NCBI RefSeq assembly: GCF_018334155.1
Contig: NZ_JAGXTP010000002.1
Span: 248,001-312,000 of the forward strand
Direction: 5' to 3'
DNA: 64,000 nt
DNA from: Devosia litorisediminis
Lineage (GTDB): Bacteria; Pseudomonadota; Alphaproteobacteria; Rhizobiales; Devosiaceae
Within the stretch, counting starts at the first letter, position 1. Each line of letters starts with the position of its first letter. The notes under the pieces were generated by a model. The model was not told the origin of the DNA and did not search any database. It was given only the letters and a program-made list of their open reading frames with translations. This document shows positions 23,817-32,117 of this stretch, one piece after another. The translations under genes and the position numbers were made by a program.

Positions 23817-24701
23817 CTAGTCTTTGATGTCCAGCAGGTAGGTGGCCATGTCATCAAGATGTTTGGAAAGCAGGAATCTGGTACTGCCGTGCACCACGTC
23901 AGCCATGGAGCCTCCAAGTGTATCTCCATCTGGCAGAACGCCCGTTTTCAACGCCGAAACGAGGTTTTCTTTCGTCCACCCATTAGCCAGCAGATCATGC
24001 GACGTTATTGAAGGGGATGCACCGCCGTCCTGCATAACAGGATCACCGCTGAGGTCTCCTTCAGGCGCCAAACCACCGGCGAGATTTCGCGGAGAATGGC
24101 ACGCCGCACAATGTGTTGGTCCCAAAACAAGATACCTGCCCTGGTTCCAGGCCTCAGATCGCGAAGGGTCCTCTTTGTAGGTGTAAACTCTTTCAAACAG
24201 TGACCGCCACGGCTTTAACCCTAGCCGGATATTGAACGGGAACTTGACGGCGTTGGGCGTTGACGGCGCCGCTACGGCAGGCACCGCTTGAAGAGCTTCC
24301 CAGATATCGGCGAGATCCCGATCCGTCAGACTGGCGTAGAACTCAAAGGGAAACGCGGGGTAATAGGATTCCCCGTCCGGCGACACGCCTTGGCGTACCG
24401 CGCGTGCGAACTGCTGAAATGTCCAGCGTCCGATGCCATACCCGGCATCCGGGGTGATGTTGGGGGCGTAGAAATTGCCAAATTTTGATTCCAGGGCCGC
24501 TCCACCAGACATTGGTTTCCCGCCTGGCGCCGTGTGGCAGGTTACGCAGCCCGCCAACCTGGCTAAGTAGGCTCCCCGCTTTGCATCCCCTTTGAGCTCG
24601 GGTACCGACTGCGTTGCGGGGAGAGGCCAAACCACCAAGGCAAGCACGGCCATAGCCGCAGCGAAAACGGTCAAGATCGACAATAAATATAGCCGTTTCA
24701 T
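23817..24701 (-). CDS. Di-haem c-type cytochrome
   Basis: A 294-residue protein anchored or exported by an N-terminal helix, with two haem sites, GCVTCH in the first half and HCAACH in the second, like the two-domain cytochromes that serve alcohol and aldehyde dehydrogenases or sulfur oxidation. ATG 24701 is one base after the stop of the cytochrome c' gene, though the frame is open to 24758. It would carry electrons in the periplasm. The partner oxidoreductase is not encoded next to it. Confidence 0.85.
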   Translation of the reverse strand: MKRLYLLSILTVFAAAMAVLALVVWPLPATQSVPELKGDAKRGAYLARLAGCVTCHTAPGGKPMSGGAALESKFGNFYAPNITPDAGYGIGRWTFQQFARAVRQGVSPDGESYYPAFPFEFYASLTDRDLADIWEALQAVPAVAAPSTPNAVKFPFNIRLGLKPWRSLFERVYTYKEDPSRSEAWNQGRYLVLGPTHCAACHSPRNLAGGLAPEGDLSGDPVMQDGGASPSITSHDLLANGWTKENLVSALKTGVLPDGDTLGGSMADVVHGSTRFLLSKHLDDMATYLLDIKD

Positions 24702-24702
24702 G

Positions 24703-25329
24703 CTACCGCCTAAACGCTGCATGACAGGAAGAACAAGTTGCCGTGATCTCGGCAACAATCTGCTTTGGCTCGCGGGGCTGCGCGGCGATATCGCCCGAAG
24801 GCGCCGAGCTGGCTATCAGGGAATCAATGGCGTCCGAGCTTGCCTGCTCCTCGCTTGGAAGCCCCATCAGGCCCTCAAAGCTCATTGCTTCCCATTCTGT
24901 CGGTGGCTGTTCCACGACCTCAGCAGCAGTTGGCTCAAGTCCAAGACGAGCTGGCTCTGCCGCCATGGCAAGCTCGTCGCCTAACTCTGCCAAGCGGCTC
25001 GAATAGTCGGAGAATTTTTCCCAGCGCTGCCATATCTCGGGCCGCGCAACGGACGGTGCGTCCAAACTGCCTTCCGGAAACAGGTCTGTCATAGCGTTGC
25101 CAGCATGCATGCTGATCATACCGGCCGCTTCCACGATGGTTGCCTGCTCGACTTGTCCTCCGCCTTCCAGCAGCGGGGTCAGGGCTTTCACCTGCTCGGC
25201 GAGCATCATCATGCCCATCATCCGGTCTGCAACGATTCCCGTTGCACCCCCGTGACCCGTTGCCGTTACGCTTGTTCCAAGCGCAATTCCGCCGGCTACT
25301 AGCCAAGCGAATACACTGATTCTATTCAT
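24703..25329 (-). CDS. Cytochrome c'-like protein (class II)
   Basis: A 208-residue secreted protein, signal peptide to about residue 25, mostly helical, with one C-terminal haem site CSSCHAAFRR as in class II cytochromes c'. It is longer than a standard cytochrome c' (about 130 mature residues) because of an acidic insert (PPTEWEAMSFEG to SSAPSGDIAAQP). MNRISVFAWL at 25329 is taken as the start; the upstream extension is not signal-like. Possible roles are gas binding or electron transfer; co-transcribed with the di-haem cytochrome. Confidence 0.8.
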   Translation of the reverse strand: MNRISVFAWLVAGGIALGTSVTATGHGGATGIVADRMMGMMMLAEQVKALTPLLEGGGQVEQATIVEAAGMISMHAGNAMTDLFPEGSLDAPSVARPEIWQRWEKFSDYSSRLAELGDELAMAAEPARLGLEPTAAEVVEQPPTEWEAMSFEGLMGLPSEEQASSDAIDSLIASSAPSGDIAAQPREPKQIVAEITATCSSCHAAFRR

Positions 25330-25387
25330 AAAATTTTCCCGCAAAGTTTCCTTGGCCGTTAGGACGGCCGCACCAGATGGTCGGTGG

Positions 25388-25774
25388 TTAGGGGCGCGGA
25401 GGACGAATATCCGGCGGAGGGCCGATGGCGGCACTGCGGGTCTTGAGTAGGCGGACAAAGCCAATACGGTCTGCAACTCGACAGTGTTCGACTAACAACA
25501 CCGCGAAGATCATGGGAGAGCCGCAGTGTACCAGCGAGCCAGGCGATTGATGATGGTCGGTCCCATTGAGCTCTGGGACCAAATCGACATGCGCCGCCAC
25601 CGATTGGGCATGGTCCAGGTCTGGCGCCGCATGGGCAGGAGCACTGCCCAGGTATATCACTAAGCACATGGCAAGAAGGTGGACGATGCAGCGGAACGAC
25701 TTCAACCAATGTATCCTATTGTTCGCCCCGATGACGATTGAGTGTCTTGCGCACGAACTCAAGCGACAGCACAC
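25388..25774 (-). CDS. Small secreted Cys/His protein, unrecognised
   Basis: Up to 128 residues; the start is uncertain. A hydrophobic signal (LLAMCLVIYLGSAPAHA) is followed by a His stretch (GTDHHQSPGSLVHCGSP), a second HC and a proline-rich end DIRPPRP. The plan repeats that of the products at 18166 and 21336. It heads the minus-strand cytochrome run. Function unknown. Confidence 0.5.
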   Translation of the reverse strand: MCCRLSSCARHSIVIGANNRIHWLKSFRCIVHLLAMCLVIYLGSAPAHAAPDLDHAQSVAAHVDLVPELNGTDHHQSPGSLVHCGSPMIFAVLLVEHCRVADRIGFVRLLKTRSAAIGPPPDIRPPRP

Positions 25775-25842
25775 CGTCTTCAGGTTAACAAAGCGCTAAC
25801 TGAAGTCCAGGGCAATCCGGGCGAGGAGAGCTTTGGCTTGGA

Positions 25843-26580
25843 TTGCGCATCATCCGATCTTTACGGCCAACAGTCCAACCTATGCCCATGCCAATTGCTT
25901 TCCCCATGAGAAGTCCGATGTGGGGCCCCGGAGCAATCTCGATCGCAGGGCACGTCATGCTCGTTGCTGCTTTGCTGGCCTTTCCTGTGTCCCGGCAATT
26001 GTCCAGCCCACGCCAGCGCGTCATCTCGGTGGATCTGGTTTCCGCGCAACGGGCGGCCCCCACAGAACCGCTACCCGATACGGGGCAGCTAACTGCACAA
26101 GTTTCTGCTCCCCAGACCGCTACGCCACCTCTTGTGGCACCCAAGTCGGTCGCGCCCATGCCAGCTACCAACAACCCCGATGATATGACCGATGCGGTCA
26201 ATTTGCTGGCGAGCGACATACTGCACGATCCAGCTAATCGGGAAGTCCGAGAGATGCTGCCGCGACTGGACCGATACGAGAGAATTACCCAACTGTGCAG
26301 CATTGAAGCGCTGGAACAGGTGCGGTTAAGCGGTGCCGCAGCGTTGGCTGACTCTGCAGTGCCCAGTGCGTTTGGGAATACTTCGATATCTGGAGTCGTC
26401 ATGAAAGCACCGAACGGCGCCTACCGTGCGGATAGGAGGTGGTTCGAAATTAGCTTTGAATGCACTGTTGGAGACGATCTCGAAAGCGTTGCCGCGTTCA
26501 AGTTTCGTCTTGGCAGGGCAATCCCGAAAGACGCTTGGGAGAGCCACAACTTGATAACAGAAGATTTCGACGACGACTGA
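25843..26580 (+). CDS. DUF930 family protein with TonB-like N terminus
   Basis: About 245 residues: an N-terminal membrane helix (GAISIAGHVMLVAALLAFPV), a proline-rich periplasmic linker (roughly 65-110) and a C-terminal DUF930 domain with the hallmark LPRLDRYERITQLCSIEALEQV. This is a Hyphomicrobiales-restricted family of unknown role. TTG 25843 behind GAGGAGAG is a possible start; ATG 25882 is an alternative. Ends the island. Confidence 0.72.
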   Translation: MRIIRSLRPTVQPMPMPIAFPMRSPMWGPGAISIAGHVMLVAALLAFPVSRQLSSPRQRVISVDLVSAQRAAPTEPLPDTGQLTAQVSAPQTATPPLVAPKSVAPMPATNNPDDMTDAVNLLASDILHDPANREVREMLPRLDRYERITQLCSIEALEQVRLSGAAALADSAVPSAFGNTSISGVVMKAPNGAYRADRRWFEISFECTVGDDLESVAAFKFRLGRAIPKDAWESHNLITEDFDDD

Positions 26581-27175
26581 TCGATGGGCTGAAATCCGGT
26601 CAGTCTTTCCAGCGCGAGGCTGAAGCCTTGGCTTGATCCAAAACCACCCGCGTCAGTCTTTCGACGCGCCCAGGCGTTCCTGCCGGGACGTGGCGAAGAC
26701 CATTCCGCGGAGGCTGTTGCACCATCTGCCCTGACTAGACGATGCGTGCGCTTCACACATAGAAAGGTTCCCCTGCGAAGCCCCGCCATGCGGCAGCTCA
26801 ATGCCGTCCGCGGAGATGACACTGCTCCTGGTAAACGACGCCCATCGGCGCCAAAAAAGGCGTTGCAAAACGACATGCGATTAGATGACAGCCTCGGCCT
26901 CATTATTGCGGGCGGGCGGATGTCCTGCATGATGTCGCTGTTGAGCATCGGTTTCACAGAACTATCTATTGATTTCAATGGAGTAAGAGTTTGCAGTTCT
27001 GATCTGACCGGCGCGCCACTTCTTTTCAAACATCACTTCAGCCACCACTGCCAAAGGCAGTCCGTGTCATGCGGGCTTTGTTGCGGCAAACCGATCGGCC
27101 GCCGCGATGGTGCTTGCAATCCAATGGGGAACAACGCTCGTATCAGTTTGAGTAGTTAACCCGAGACACACAGCA
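26581..27175. other. Gap of about 600 bases, probably decayed DNA
   Basis: No convincing gene. Competing short frames exist on both strands (plus 26746-27159, minus 26421-27029 and 26653-26868), none with a ribosome site or a recognised domain, and their codon use looks unlike the flanks. A string GGGCTTTGTTGCGGCAAA at 27073-27090 recalls the ends of IS6-type elements, but no partner end or transposase is visible. It separates the copper island from the ABC efflux genes and may be an insertion or deletion scar. Confidence 0.4.
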
Positions 27176-28273
27176 ATGGCGTCACCCCAGCACGCGGATA
27201 ATCCCCAGCCAGTGCGCCGTCGTCGCCGAAACTGGCGCTGGTTGATCGTACTCTTGGTGCTGCTGGTCGGCGCGGGCGCCTATGGCTATGTGCAGCGCCC
27301 CTGGGAAACCAAACCGACCGCCGTGGCCGTTGAAACCGTGTCCGAAGCACCGGTCTCCCAATTGCTGGCCGTCAATGGGCGGGTGGCTGCCCGCGATGTG
27401 GTCAATATCCGCTCTGCTGTATCCGGTCTGGTCACCAATGTCGGGGCTCGTGAAGGCGCCAGCGTGGCCTTGGGCGATCTGCTGGTGCAAGTCGACACCG
27501 CCCAGCCCCAGGCGCTGGTGGATCAGGCGCAGGCGGCCCGCGCAGCCGGACTGGTCAGGCAGGCTCAGGCGCAGGCCGATGCGGACCGGGCCCGTGCTCT
27601 GGGTGATAACGCTACCCGCGCCACCCGCGAAGATGCCGAACGCAGCCTCACCGCCGCCAGCAACGAGGTTGCGCGGCTGACCGCAGCCCTGGAGCAAGTG
27701 CAAAGCCAGCTCAGCCAATACACCATCACCGCCCCGCTCAGCGGCACCGTACTGGACCGCTCGGTCGATCAGGGCCAGTTGATCGACACCCAGACGGCTT
27801 TGTTCACCGTCGCCGATCTCAGCCAGTTGCTGGTTGAAACCGATGTCGACGAACTCTATTCTGCCCGCATCAAGCAGGGCCTGAAGGCTCTGCTCAAACC
27901 TGTTGGTGATACCGTCCCCCAGCATGGCACGGTGGTTTTTGCCGCGCCCACGGTTGATCCGAGCACCGGGGGCAGGGCCATCAAGATCGCCTTTGACCAG
28001 CCTGTCGATTTGCCCGTGGGCCTGACCGTCAACGCCAATATCATTGTGGCGCAAACCGACGCCGCCCTGGCCATTCCGCGCGGTGCGATCCTGACCGAAG
28101 ACACTCAGAGCCATGTGCTGCTGGTCCAGGATGGTTTGGCGGTTGCGCGTGAAATCGAATTCTCCGACTGGCCTGCTGACCGCGTCATCGTCACCCAGGG
28201 CCTGGCCATTGGCGATCAGGTCATTCTTGATCCGACCAGTGTGACGCCGGGCCAGAGCGTGGTGGCGGAATAG
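27176..28273 (+). CDS. Periplasmic adaptor (MacA/HlyD family) of an ABC efflux system
   Basis: A 365-residue membrane-fusion protein: a short cytoplasmic basic N terminus, one membrane helix (WLIVLLVLLVGAGAYGY), the biotinyl-lipoyl halves (VNGRVAARDVVNIRSAVSG and LSGTVLDRSVDQGQLID), a helical hairpin of about 90 residues and a beta-barrel. It would link the FtsX-type permease to the outer envelope. ATG 27176 has only a weak ribosome site. Three bases separate it from the permease gene. Confidence 0.85.
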   Translation: MASPQHADNPQPVRRRRRNWRWLIVLLVLLVGAGAYGYVQRPWETKPTAVAVETVSEAPVSQLLAVNGRVAARDVVNIRSAVSGLVTNVGAREGASVALGDLLVQVDTAQPQALVDQAQAARAAGLVRQAQAQADADRARALGDNATRATREDAERSLTAASNEVARLTAALEQVQSQLSQYTITAPLSGTVLDRSVDQGQLIDTQTALFTVADLSQLLVETDVDELYSARIKQGLKALLKPVGDTVPQHGTVVFAAPTVDPSTGGRAIKIAFDQPVDLPVGLTVNANIIVAQTDAALAIPRGAILTEDTQSHVLLVQDGLAVAREIEFSDWPADRVIVTQGLAIGDQVILDPTSVTPGQSVVAE

Positions 28274-28276
28274 CCA

Positions 28277-29482
28277 ATGCTCTACGGCCTCAAGATTGCC
28301 ATGCGATATCTCACCGCCAGCAAGGCCCAGACCGGGCTATTGATTGCTGGCGTGGCCGTGGGCGTGTTTGTTTTCATCTTCATGAGCGCGCTGATCGGTG
28401 GCTTGGCCGTCTATCTGGTGCAGCGCACGGTTGGTGACATTGCCCATGTTACCGTCCAGGCGCCCAGCCGCGATGCCGTATCGCTGCTGCCCGATAGCGC
28501 CGGCGTGCTGGTGGTGCAGCAGCGCGTCACCAATCAGCGCGAACAATTGCGCACCGCCGATGCCTTCGTGCCGGTGATCGAGGCATTACCTGGTGTGGCT
28601 GTCACCTCCCAGCAGATTGTCGGCAATGGCTTTCTGGTGCGCGGCATGGTGACCGCTCCGGTCGGCGTGACCGGGGTTGAGATCGGCAAGGTCTCCGCCA
28701 TCGCCAATATCGAAAAAGCACTGGTTGATGGCAGCACTGATCTGAGCAATTCCACCGTCATCATCGGCAAGACGCTGGCGCACGATCTCGGCATTGGTGT
28801 GGGGCAGGTGGCCCGACTGCAGTCTGATCGCGGCGTCGAGCGCGCGCTCGTGGTTGGCGGCATATTCGAGCTTGGCCTTGATGCACTCGACAGTCGCGCC
28901 GCCTTTGTCAGCCTGGCCACGGCCCGCACCCTGTTCGAACTGCCGCAGGGTATTTCGCGCATTGAGATCAAGCTCGATGATCTTGATCAGGCCGATGCCT
29001 TTGCCGCGCGCATCGCGGCTGAAACCGGACTGCAGGCGACCTCCTGGACCGAGGGCAATGCACAATTGCTTTCTGGCCTGCAGGCGCAAGGCAGCTCGGG
29101 CACCCTGATCAAGGCCTTTGCCCTGATTACCATTGTCATCGGCGTGGCCAGTGCCCTGCTGCTCTCCACGTATCGCCGCCGCCCCGAGATCGGCATCATG
29201 CGCGCCATGGGCGCCAGCCGTGGCTTTGTGATCTTTGTTTTTGTCACCCAGGGCTCGCTGATCGGCATACTGGGCGGTCTCATCGGTGCCGGGCTCGGCT
29301 ATGCCGCTCTCTCGCCCTTTCCGGTCCCCGAGCTGGCCCCGCCCGGCGGCCTGCCGGTCGATGTGCGCCAGGGCGCCTATGGTCTGGCCATCGGCCTGAC
29401 CGCCCTGGGCGCCATCCTCGCTTCTATTCTGCCCGCGCGCTCGGCAGCCCGCGTCGACCCCGTTTCGGTGATCGGTCAATGA
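28277..29482 (+). CDS. ABC transporter permease, FtsX/MacB-like
   Basis: A 401-residue permease with the type VII ABC topology: one helix near the N terminus (about 17-42), a periplasmic domain of about 220 residues and three C-terminal helices (from about 273 on), with the FtsX segment RRRPEIGIMRAMGASRGF. It lacks a fused ATPase, which is encoded next (ATGA overlap). Mechanotransmission-type export of a toxin, antibiotic or lipid is likely; substrate unknown. Confidence 0.88.
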   Translation: MLYGLKIAMRYLTASKAQTGLLIAGVAVGVFVFIFMSALIGGLAVYLVQRTVGDIAHVTVQAPSRDAVSLLPDSAGVLVVQQRVTNQREQLRTADAFVPVIEALPGVAVTSQQIVGNGFLVRGMVTAPVGVTGVEIGKVSAIANIEKALVDGSTDLSNSTVIIGKTLAHDLGIGVGQVARLQSDRGVERALVVGGIFELGLDALDSRAAFVSLATARTLFELPQGISRIEIKLDDLDQADAFAARIAAETGLQATSWTEGNAQLLSGLQAQGSSGTLIKAFALITIVIGVASALLLSTYRRRPEIGIMRAMGASRGFVIFVFVTQGSLIGILGGLIGAGLGYAALSPFPVPELAPPGGLPVDVRQGAYGLAIGLTALGAILASILPARSAARVDPVSVIGQ

Positions 29483-30168
29483 GTGCGCTGCTGGACGTCC
29501 GCGATCTGGTCAAGACCTATGGCGAGGGGGATGCGGAAACGCGCGTGCTCAAGGGGCTTGATCTGTCACTGGAAACCGGGGAGCTGTCAGCCTTGCTGGG
29601 GCCGTCGGGTTCGGGTAAGTCGACCCTGCTGACCATTCTGGGCACGCTGATGAAGCCCACCTCGGGACAGCACATCATGCTGGGGCAGGATCTGACCACT
29701 GCCGATGACCGCAACCTCACCGAGTTCCGTAATCGTCATATCGGTTTCGTCTTCCAGTTCCACCACCTGCTGCCCGATTTCACCGCGCTGGAAAACGTCA
29801 TCTTTCCATCTGCTGTGGCGGCAGGGCGCGAAACACGCGCCGCCCGCGATCGGGGCCGGGAACTGCTGGCGCGGGTGGGGCTGCAGGATCGCACCGATTT
29901 TGTGGCCACCAAGCTGTCAGGCGGTCAGAAACAGCGCGTCGCCATCGCCCGCGCCTTGATGAACCGGCCCGAATTGGTGTTGGCCGATGAGCCCACGGGC
30001 AATCTCGATCGGGAATCGGCCACCCAGGTGATGGAATTGATCGCCGAGATCAATGACAACGAGCAGACCACTTTCCTGATCTCCACCCACGACGAAAAGA
30101 TCGCCGAGACCTGTCGCCGCCAGGTCCGGGTGCTTGACGGTCGCACCGCAAGCCAGTCCCAAAGCTAG
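29479..30168 (+). CDS. ABC transporter ATP-binding protein, LolD/MacB-like
   Basis: A 229-residue ATPase with Walker A GPSGSGKST, signature LSGGQKQRVAIARAL, Walker B VLADEPTGNLD and switch His in ISTHDEK, plus VFQFHHLLPDFTALENV typical of LolD. Closes the three-gene efflux operon. The end overlaps the 3' end of the minus-strand GntR gene by four bases. Confidence 0.92.
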   Translation: MSALLDVRDLVKTYGEGDAETRVLKGLDLSLETGELSALLGPSGSGKSTLLTILGTLMKPTSGQHIMLGQDLTTADDRNLTEFRNRHIGFVFQFHHLLPDFTALENVIFPSAVAAGRETRAARDRGRELLARVGLQDRTDFVATKLSGGQKQRVAIARALMNRPELVLADEPTGNLDRESATQVMELIAEINDNEQTTFLISTHDEKIAETCRRQVRVLDGRTASQSQS

Positions 30169-30842
30169 AACAGCCCCATATGGCGCTGCATGGCCGCCGA
30201 AAAGTGGGCATGTAGCGCCGCCTCGGCCTGCGCCGGATCGCGTGCCTTGCAGGCGGTGATGATCAGCATGTGCTCGCGCAGCGAGCGTTGCGCCAGCGGG
30301 GCGGTCAGCTTGCGATCGAGCCGCACCAGCCGCAGATAATTATGCATGCGCTTGTAGCTGGTTTCGATCAGTGGGTTGTTCAGCGCCCCGATAATGGCGT
30401 TGTGCAGCAATTGCTCCAGGCTCTCGAGTTCGCTCTTGCCCACATCGGTCAGTCCGTCGCTTTCAATGGCAGCGATCAGCGTCAGATGGCGGCGTTCGAT
30501 CTCGGCAAGCTCGGCGTCCTCGGCCGTTTCGGCATAGACCGCAACCGCCGCCCGCTCGATGATGCTGCGGAACTGATAGGTCGAGCGCGTCAGCTCCAGC
30601 CCCGGCTTGACGAACTGAATACCCGAGCGCGGATGAATGGTCAGCACGCCCTCGGTTTCCAGGATTTTCAGCGCATCCCGCAGCGGCGCCACCGGAATAT
30701 CGAGTAGCTTGACCAGATCGTTCTGCGACACGAAGGCGCCGGCAGGCAGCCGTCGCGCGAACAGCATTTCCAGGATGCGCGTATAGGCCACATCGCTGAG
30801 CCGTCTGCTGCCCCCAGTCCCTGCTGCTACATCTGCACCCAC
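30165..30842 (-). CDS. GntR-family regulator, FadR/FCD type
   Basis: A 225-residue regulator: winged helix at the N terminus (VSQNDLVKLLDIPVAPLRDA) and an all-helical FCD ligand domain that usually binds a metal and an organic acid. GTG 30842 is chosen since GGAGG lies seven bases before it; the frame runs on to 30881 but lacks a ribosome site and enters the operator. Divergent from the sugar-acid operon at 30921, which it probably represses until the pathway acid is present. Confidence 0.85.
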   Translation of the reverse strand: MGADVAAGTGGSRRLSDVAYTRILEMLFARRLPAGAFVSQNDLVKLLDIPVAPLRDALKILETEGVLTIHPRSGIQFVKPGLELTRSTYQFRSIIERAAVAVYAETAEDAELAEIERRHLTLIAAIESDGLTDVGKSELESLEQLLHNAIIGALNNPLIETSYKRMHNYLRLVRLDRKLTAPLAQRSLREHMLIITACKARDPAQAEAALHAHFSAAMQRHMGLF

Positions 30843-30860
30843 TTGCGGTCCTCCAAACAA

Positions 30861-30913
30861 TGGTCTATCAACTCGTATCACTGATATATCAGTAACACGA
30901 ATTGGTCGATCAA
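30861..30913. promoter_or_regulatory. Operator region with perfect palindrome and flanking repeats
   Basis: ACTGATATATCAGT at 30880-30893 is a perfect 14-base palindrome, extended on both sides by CGT/ACG. It is flanked by TGGTCTATCAA (30861-30871) and TGGTCGATCAA (30903-30913), alike in 10 of 11 bases. Located between the divergent GntR gene and the dehydratase gene. Confidence 0.6.
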
Positions 30914-30920
30914 TAACATC

Positions 30921-32084
30921 ATGCGCATTACCGAATTCAGGATTACCCGTTTCCAGTTTGCCCGTGATCGCGTGATCGGCGACAGCCAGGTGCGCGCCGA
31001 CGACGCCAATGTAGCTGCCCTAGAGCTGATTGCCGATAGCGGCGAGGTGGGCCTGGGCTTTATCCAGACCTTGTTCCATCCGCTGCCCGACGAAAGTGAA
31101 ATCGAGCGCGTTTTTCTCTCCGAAGCCTGGCCTGATCTAGAAGGTCAGCCGCCCGTGGCGCTGTGCAATCGTGTCGGGCGGCCGCGTGGCGGCAAACAGC
31201 GGAGCTTCTCGCTGCCATTCCATGAGGCGCTGCAGGTGGCGCTCTGGGATCTGGCGGCCAAGCAGGTGAATCTGCCGCTGCACAAAATGCTTGGCGGCCA
31301 GCGCGAGCGGGTCAAGGCCTATGCCAGTGGCCTCGACTTCCATCTCGATGATGACGCCTTTGCCGATTTCTTCGCCCATGCCGACGAGCTCGGCTACACC
31401 GCCTTCAAGATCAAGGTTGGTCATGCCGATTTCGAGCGCGATCTGCACCGCATGCAATTGCTTGCCAATGTCGTGCGGCCCGGCGCGCAATTCATGGTCG
31501 ACGCCAATGAGGCCTGGGGTGCCAAGGAGGCACTGGTCAAGCTCGAAGCCTTCCGAGCTGCCGGCTACGATCTGCTCTGGGTCGAAGACCCCATCTTGCG
31601 TCACGACATCGATGGCCTGCGCCTGCTGCGCGAAAGCGCACCATGGACCCAGATCAATTCGGGCGAGTATCTCGATGTCTCGGGCAAGCGCGCGCTGATG
31701 GCTGCTGGTGGTACCGACATTCTCAACGTCCATGGTCAGGTCACCGACGTCATGCGCGTTGGCTGGCTCGCCGCCGATCTGGGTGTGCCGGTGTCGCTCG
31801 GCAATACCTTTCTTGAGGTTGGCATCCACGCCGCCTGCGCGCTGCCCGAGGTCGAGTGGCTGGAATATTCCTTCCAGAACTTTGACCATCTGGTCGACCA
31901 GCCCATCGAAATTCGCGACGGCTGGGCCTATGCCCCCGATCGTCCCGGCCACGGTCTGGTGCTCAGCGAAACCGCGCGCACCCAATGGCGCCGCCCCAAA
32001 TTGCTGAGCCGCGCCGAACTGGGCGAGGCCCCTCACAATCCGCGCGTCAGAAGCGCACCGAAATTGGCAGCCAGCCGGGGTTAA
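30921..32084 (+). CDS. Enolase-superfamily sugar-acid dehydratase (mandelate racemase family)
   Basis: A 387-residue barrel enzyme with capping domain. Metal ligands are Asp194 (VDANEAW), Glu222 (VEDP) and Glu249 (NSGEY), and the KxK motif is Lys163/Lys165 (FKIKVG). The Asp-His dyad common in acid-sugar dehydratases is not obvious: DILNVHG (266-272) and GNTFLEVGIH (294-303) stand in that region. It would dehydrate an aldonate to a 2-keto-3-deoxy acid. First gene of the operon, 28 bases after the palindrome; no clear ribosome site, so perhaps a near-leaderless message. Confidence 0.8.
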   Translation: MRITEFRITRFQFARDRVIGDSQVRADDANVAALELIADSGEVGLGFIQTLFHPLPDESEIERVFLSEAWPDLEGQPPVALCNRVGRPRGGKQRSFSLPFHEALQVALWDLAAKQVNLPLHKMLGGQRERVKAYASGLDFHLDDDAFADFFAHADELGYTAFKIKVGHADFERDLHRMQLLANVVRPGAQFMVDANEAWGAKEALVKLEAFRAAGYDLLWVEDPILRHDIDGLRLLRESAPWTQINSGEYLDVSGKRALMAAGGTDILNVHGQVTDVMRVGWLAADLGVPVSLGNTFLEVGIHAACALPEVEWLEYSFQNFDHLVDQPIEIRDGWAYAPDRPGHGLVLSETARTQWRRPKLLSRAELGEAPHNPRVRSAPKLAASRG

Positions 32085-32117
32085 CCGGTGCTGCCGACGC
32101 CCATCATGGAGGAGACA

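Noticed and set aside
27073..27090. IS6-like terminal sequence as evidence for an insertion element
   Set aside because: Only one end is seen, without transposase or target duplication; kept only as a remark on the gap.
30843..30881. Longer start for the GntR gene at 30881
   Set aside because: GTG 30842 has GGAGG at the right distance, while the longer start lies in the palindromic operator.
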